Assembly: GCF_027409185.1 (NCBI RefSeq)
Contig: NC_084462.1
Span: forward strand, 186,004,071 to 186,068,070
Source: Cynocephalus volans
Lineage: Eukaryota; Chordata; Mammalia; Dermoptera; Cynocephalidae
Length of the DNA stretch: 64,000 nt
Direction of reading: 5' to 3'
Shown: one piece after another, positions 58,501-64,000 of the stretch
Numbering within the stretch: the first letter of the stretch is position 1
How the letters are laid out: each line of letters begins with the position of its first letter
Notes under the pieces: model-generated
Database searches by the model: none
Seen by the model: only the letters and a program-made list of their open reading frames with translations
Told to the model about the DNA's origin: nothing
Program-made: the position numbers and the translations under genes

Positions 58501-61350
58501 AATATTGAATAAAAGAAGTAAAAGGCAAAATGAGAGCTTTTATTGCAAAAAGTGCATGCTTGCGGCAATATCTGCAGTGCAAGTTTGTATGTATTTGAAG
58601 GTAAGATGTTTGGGAATGCATGACCTGAAATCAGCAATGACAATATTGTCAGAGAAAAGCTGACATAAAAACACGGATGTTATGACGAGGCTTTATTGAA
58701 GTTCAATTATGTCTGAAGATAATGCCCTAAACTGCATGGCTGTGGTACTTGGTAACAAATCAATCACCATGTTACACTTTTTCAGGGTCTTCCCATCAGA
58801 CTTTCTAACATGGGATAATTCAATTCAATTTAAAATGTCACAGGGTCATGAGGAAACTAGTAAAAGGTTAAAAATACTCAGCAGCACTTTTAATTTCCTC
58901 TTTAATTACAAAAGTGAGATTGACACTGGTTGATTTTTTGTTTGTATGTTATGTTGTCAGCCCTTGGAAGTTCACATTCCACTTGCCTGGTAAATTTAGA
59001 GCATGACTGTGTTTAAAGGAAAGGCACAAATGATTGTTTAAAAATGTTTCCGCTAATACTGACCCTCAATTGAAAGGATAAATGTACCCTGCTGTCCTGT
59101 GTCCAGGTTCATAAGTAGAAAACTCAGCTCATTTGCTTATGTAATTTATTAATTTTTCCCTAAAAGTGTTTTCAGTGCAAAGTTCCTATCTCCATCGTGC
59201 TTCAGGTCTGTTCCCAAATTTTCAGGCTCAGAGATATTTGTATGTGTCCTCTGACCACTGAGGACACCAAGGATGATGGTTTTGACCAGAATACTCAGCC
59301 CGTTCCCTGTCTGTTGTCTGATTCCTGCCACCCATGGGACTGTCCAACTCAGTGCTCTGCAGCTTCTGAAGCCATCTGGACGTCATCTGACACCAAGTGT
59401 GTGTGTTGTGAGAGGTGTCCTGGGATCAGCAGATGCTCTGTCCTTACAGAAAAAGTGTTCTCAAGAAAGCTGCTTGATGGCTACAGACAATTGCAAGTTA
59501 ATATTAGATAAATGTTTCTTTTAATCACAGATAAGTGAGAACATGTGGTATTTCTCTTTCTGTGCCTGACTCATTTCATGAAGCTAAAAATAAATAAATA
59601 AATACACAATTAATCTGTGGGGAGGAGAAGACACAACAAATTACAATTCCTTGTGAAGTTGTTACAACATGTGAGCAGATATGAGGTTGTTGCGAGGGGG
59701 CGAGGCAGGGGGAAGGGAGGTTTTGGTAATGGGCCATAATAATCAACTACATTGCATATTGATAAAATAAAACAAAATTCAAAAAAATGTTTCTATGAAT
59801 CAGCTCTACTTGATATAGACAAATTGGTTACTATGTTAAATCAGCACTGGTGGTGAATCTTTTCAAAGAGAGCTAATATTGCTTTGGTCATATGTAACTA
59901 GTCAACAAGATAATCCTGGGAATTTCTGAAGGTGGAACATGGCCATGAGACAAATCTCAAGGGCTCTGGACATCTGCAGGGGGATTTTCTTTAACTTCCT
60001 TCCATTCTTCAGAGGATTCAGAGGTGTTTTATTTACCACCTGCCTCTTTTCTCTATTTCTTGATCTTTTCTCTATGTCTTGATATAATCCATTGGCAAAA
60101 TGTTACAGCTCTTTCAGTTGATAAAAAGCTGCTTTATTTTGTGTTTCCAACCTGTGATATGAAAAAAATTATATAAAGTGAGCTTGTCAAAATTCTAAAC
60201 ACAAGAGCACACACATATGAAACTCAGTCGTGACTAGGAATTTTTTATTGAGGATGTACGTTATTACACATAAATTACATAAATATATTCAAGGTGAACC
60301 ATGGCATGAGTCTCTAGTGATTATATAAGACAAAAAATGGGCAGCCTCATTGGTGCCTTTTTATTGTTCCCATTAGGGACTTATGTCCATGTGGACACAT
60401 GACACGGTTCTACTCATGGAGGCAGGAGAGATGGTCTGCTGGGGCTTTCCTGATTCTCCAGAAGGGCATTTCAGAAGAATGACCCTCTTTCATGTATAAA
60501 ACAAGATATCACCATATCTGTGTGTGACTGGAAAGTCATTCATGTCCACACTTGATAAGAGCGAACTGTGTCATGAAGCAAAATTGTGAAGCTTATTAGT
60601 GTCTAACATTGAGAAAACTAATTAACTGGATACATGAACTGTTGAAATACCTGAGTCTGGATCCATTCTCATATGTTCTTCTTGTTTCAATACCTTGTGA
60701 TTTGTGTCATTGTTTAGTCAGTTCCAGTCACCTCTGTTTACTTTCTGCTGAAACAGAGCACATAATAATCTAGAGATGTTAAGATTAAAAGGAAAATGAA
60801 TAACTGACTTGAAAAATAACCTGAGTTCGAGGTGAGGTACAAATTACTTTGTTGTCAGTAAAACAGGTAGAAGTTGTGAATAAATGCTATGTGCTTAAAA
60901 TAGTTTTATCATATTTATGGCAATTCTGCACATTTCTTAGATTTATTAGAGACTCACATTGAGAACCTTGAAATAATTTTTTTGGGTTTATTAATTATGC
61001 CATTATAACACAACTGGTTATTTTATTAACCAGGAATTGCTATTCCAATGTTATCTTTACATTAGACTGAGATCCTCTGCCTTATGTAAAATAACTCCAG
61101 ATGAGAGAAATTATTTCACTTATTACAGCTCATAAATTAGCCACAACAGGAATAAGCACACGTGAGTTTGGAGAAGTGCACATCTGTGAACTCTTTGCAA
61201 ACAAAGGGGATTCTCACATCATCCGGAAAACGACATTAAAACAGACAAGCTCAGGAACTTTCAGAGCCGCTCCTATATCCCAATTACTTGGCTGTCCGGA
61301 TGCTCTCAGGACACACACACAACTCTGTTCACCTCAGTAGAACTCAGCTC
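58501..61350. other. Intergenic sequence of copy B with a small L1 3' UTR piece
   Basis: Matches about 11890-14753 of copy A. A copy B-specific L1-derived stretch lies at about 59530-59790: a minus-strand ORF2 end phrase joined to a plus-strand-type 3' UTR and A-rich tail. As in copy A, no V gene follows the promoter at 61351-61367. Confidence 0.5.
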
Positions 61351-61367
61351 ATTTGCATATTCATGAG
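61351..61367 (-). promoter_or_regulatory. Orphan VH promoter, heptamer plus octamer, copy B
   Basis: The minus strand again reads CTCATGAATATGCAAAT, with the heptamer at 61361-61367 and the octamer at 61351-61358. The 17 bases are identical to copy A although the flanks have diverged. Confidence 0.78.
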
Positions 61368-62399
61368 GTGGAATATTTTATAGTTCAATAACTAGCTCGG
61401 CCTCAGAGGAGGAGACCGATGGCACATGGGCCACGCCACAGTGAGAGGCTGCGGGTCCAGGTCCTAATCCACCTTGAGGGCATGCATCTCCTGCCTCACC
61501 CCTGAGCTCAGAGCAGGCAGAGCTCCCCTCTCTGAGGAACAAGACCCCCCAGGACACTCGTCTCACTGTGAACCCACATCTGAGTATTATGGAGACCACC
61601 TCGATCATTTATGAGCCTGTCAGTGTCTCTATTGCTGAGCTGTTGCACTGACCCCATGCTGGCCTCACCAGGCACCAGAGCAGCCTCTGTAACTCAGAGA
61701 GAGTGACCATGAGTGTCCAGCAGGACTCATGGGTGGCTGTGAGATCTATTGGGCACTTCTGAGTTTGTTTCCCTGCACCTGTCTGGGTGACCTATGATCC
61801 CAGGCTGCTCAGTAGAAAGACCCCTGATTCTCAGAGTAACCATGGACTGTGTGATTCAGGGCTGGGTCCCTGATTATATTGACAAGAAGTTGAATGGGGC
61901 ACTTCATAAACAAATATTTTCCAAAATATTGCTTGAAAATTCTGTTTTGAATAAATGTGAATCTCATCCCCAACTCCTCATAATAAAATGTACACGGTAT
62001 TTACATAGTTACCATTCATGCACATTGGTCCTCATATCACTAATCTATTTATGATCAACTCAGGTTCATTCATCTGCCACCATCTCTGAATCACCACTTT
62101 CCTGTCAAACACCCAGGCCAGGTAACATCACTAGACCTGAAATCTGAATGCCCTGTTACTGCGATCAGTGTGTAACCCAAAATTCTGCACCATTTGAATT
62201 AATGAAGGCACCCCTGTACTCCAGAATTTTACTAGTGAGATACCCACAAAAACTACAAATTCCTTCTAAATATTGCTCTCCTTGCATTATCATTTCAGCT
62301 GAATGCTCCCGGTAAAATAAAATATTGTAGGAACATCTGCACTGCTTTAAATATTTGCATTTATGTCAGTATTTTTGAAAGATGAAGCTCCAGGCCTTG
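61368..62399. other. Intergenic sequence, copy B
   Basis: Counterpart of 14771-15849. No gene is recognised. Confidence 0.5.
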
Positions 62400-62740
62400 A
62401 CAGCCTCTTCCCAGCCAGCTCTGCGCCTGCTGGAGCCTGTGCTGGGCGTGTCCTGAGCACCCCCTGCAGCCCAGTGCTGGCCCTGCAGGGGAGGCTCCTG
62501 CCTGGGCTCAGGGTGTGTTATCCTCGCAGCGTCTCTACTGCAGTATTAAGGGTCTGTGCCACAGCTTCAGAGTTTTCTTTCAGGGACACCATATGCTTTT
62601 GTCAGCATTTCTTAAGATAGTGAATTGGTCTCACTAAACCCAAATGCTCTGTAGAGAAAAAACAAGTGAACGTTTTATAAAACTACCTGGAAGCCTGTTC
62701 CCTGGAGCTGGCAGATGCATTGACATATTTGACACTCACG
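62400..62740 (-). pseudogene. Degenerate IGHV3-like pseudogene relic, copy B
   Basis: Same structure as 15850-16170. An FR2-like piece lies at about 62685-62710 (CCAGCTCCAGGGAACAGG type) and an FR3-like piece at about 62520-62640 (TTCACTATCTTAAGAAATGC type). Then come remnants of the YYC end, with the conserved codon lost, and V-type 3' flank to 62400. No open frame remains. Confidence 0.6.
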
Positions 62741-62883
62741 GTGAGTCCAGAAATTCTCGGGGGTTTGGGACAGTCTCTTATCTCCTTCAGGGTTATCTTG
62801 CAGATGGTCATAGCAGAAAACACCTGAGTCTACAGAATTATGGGGCTCAGAGCCCACTCCACAGCTAATAATGCAAGTAAATG

Positions 62884-62914
<31 letters not shown>

Positions 62915-63214
62915 ACACACACACGGGCTAGTGTTAATGGTAATGGGCAGGAAATATGTACTTCTTGTCTTTATTTTACATGTAGGTAGTTCCTCTACAC
63001 TGACCCTGGGCCTAGGATTGTGACTCGCTTTGTCAAACAGAACAAAAGTAAACACAATGCCAGTGTAGACTTGGGAAGTGCACACATTGTGGGATTTCCT
63101 GCTCTCCCATCACACAGGAAATCTTTAGATGCCTGTGAGATGGGGTCAGGGTCTCCCTGAGGAGGGCCAGACATACAAAGCCATGCCCAGTCAGTGCAAC
63201 CACACTGAGCACCG
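62741..63214. other. Sequence at end of copy B unit, with (AC)n
   Basis: An (AC)n tract lies at about 62882-62925. The block to about 63210 matches 16171-16650 of copy A, and similarity ends where the L1 begins. Confidence 0.55.
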
Positions 63215-64000
63215 TGACATGATCAAGTGGGATTCTTCCAAAGGATGCAAGGATGGTTCAATATACTCAATTAATAAACATGATTCATTACTTCAAAAAT
63301 TAAAAAAATATCAAGAACAAGAATCATATGGTCATCTCAAGAGACATAGAATAAGCATTTGATAAAATACGCAATAACTTCATGATAAAGACTCTTCACA
63401 AATTAGGTATAGCAGGAAAAAATAAAAATAAATAAAAACTAGTAAAAGCCAAACATGACAAACTTACCAAAAATATCATCCTGAATAGAGAAAAAACAAA
63501 AGTTTTTGTTTGTTTGTTTGTTTGTTTTTCTTTAAGAGCAGGGAGAAGACAAGGATGGCCACTGTCACCTCTCCTATTTAACATAGTACCAGAAGAGCTG
63601 GCCAGAGCATTCTGAGAGGACTAAGAAGTAAAGGGAAACCCAATTGGCCAAAACAAAGTCGAATTGTTTCCTTTTGCAGATGACATGATCTTATATAAAG
63701 AAAAACCTAAAGAATCTAGTAAAGAACTCTTAGAAGTGACAAGCAAATTCCATAAATTAGTCTGAAACAAAATCAATATCTGTAAAATACAGTAGTGTTT
63801 TAATACACCAAGAACAAACTATCAGAAAAAAGATTGAAAAAGCAATCCCATTTACAATACTCACCCCAAAATAAAATACCTAGAAATATATTTAACCAAG
63901 GAAGTGAAAGATCTCTACAATGAGAACTACAAAACAATGCTGAAAGAAATTAAATAGGACACCAAAAGACGGAACACCATGTCATTTACATGGTTTGGAA
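63215..64000 (+). mobile_element. L1 ORF2 segment, runs off the window
   Basis: Plus-strand L1 reverse transcriptase region, with the CPLSPLLFN type stretch near 63560-63590 and [15 protein letters not shown] near 63675-63720. Frames are broken, and a (TTTG)n expansion lies at about 63503-63528. Confidence 0.82.

Overview
The window is mammalian genomic DNA from an immunoglobulin heavy-chain variable (IGHV) cluster. All recognisable V genes lie on the minus strand, so the D-J-C side of the locus should lie toward low coordinates. Two V genes (9047-9487 and 54794-55234) have a 46-nt leader exon, an 85-nt intron, a V exon with the conserved Cys/Trp/Cys frame, and a heptamer-23 bp-nonamer recombination signal. 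A third (1-334) runs off the left edge and is intact as far as it can be read. A fourth (42310-42733) has three in-frame stops. Two degenerate IGHV3-like relics (about 15.85-16.17 kb and 62.40-62.74 kb) and two V promoters with no V gene behind them (about 14.76 kb and 61.36 kb) complete the set. The species cannot be fixed by reading. Clan II V genes, the L1 3' end type and the lack of any Alu that I could see fit a non-anthropoid placental mammal, perhaps a strepsirrhine or a colugo; this is a weak inference.

Layout: 1 to about 16.65 kb is copy A of a multigene unit and about 42.3-63.2 kb is copy B, in the same order and orientation (clan II V, then IGHV4-like V, then orphan promoter, then IGHV3-like relic). 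Between the copies lie stacked L1 3' ends (16.9-23.3 kb), a class I provirus on the minus strand (23.5-30.4 kb), the 3' half of another env-bearing provirus on the plus strand (30.4-32.5 kb), old class III-like ERV remnants on the minus strand (34.0-38.8 kb), and further L1 pieces including a minus-strand 3' end (41.0-42.0 kb).

The copies differ by later events. Copy A carries a class III-like provirus (3655-8142) and an L1 piece. Copy B carries a young betaretrovirus-like provirus (42833-47933) inserted next to the octamer of its pseudogene, and a 1.2 kb minisatellite (about 50.65-51.90 kb) where copy A has only a short CA tract. The young provirus is the most unusual object. It has 361-bp LTRs, a 6-bp target duplication and about nine LTR differences. 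Its matrix region is split by about 1.13 kb of non-retroviral sequence, and protease and polymerase are missing, so gag is joined in frame to the end of env in one 737-codon open frame. No CRISPR arrays, operons or bacterial features are present or expected, and no tRNA or rRNA gene was recognised.
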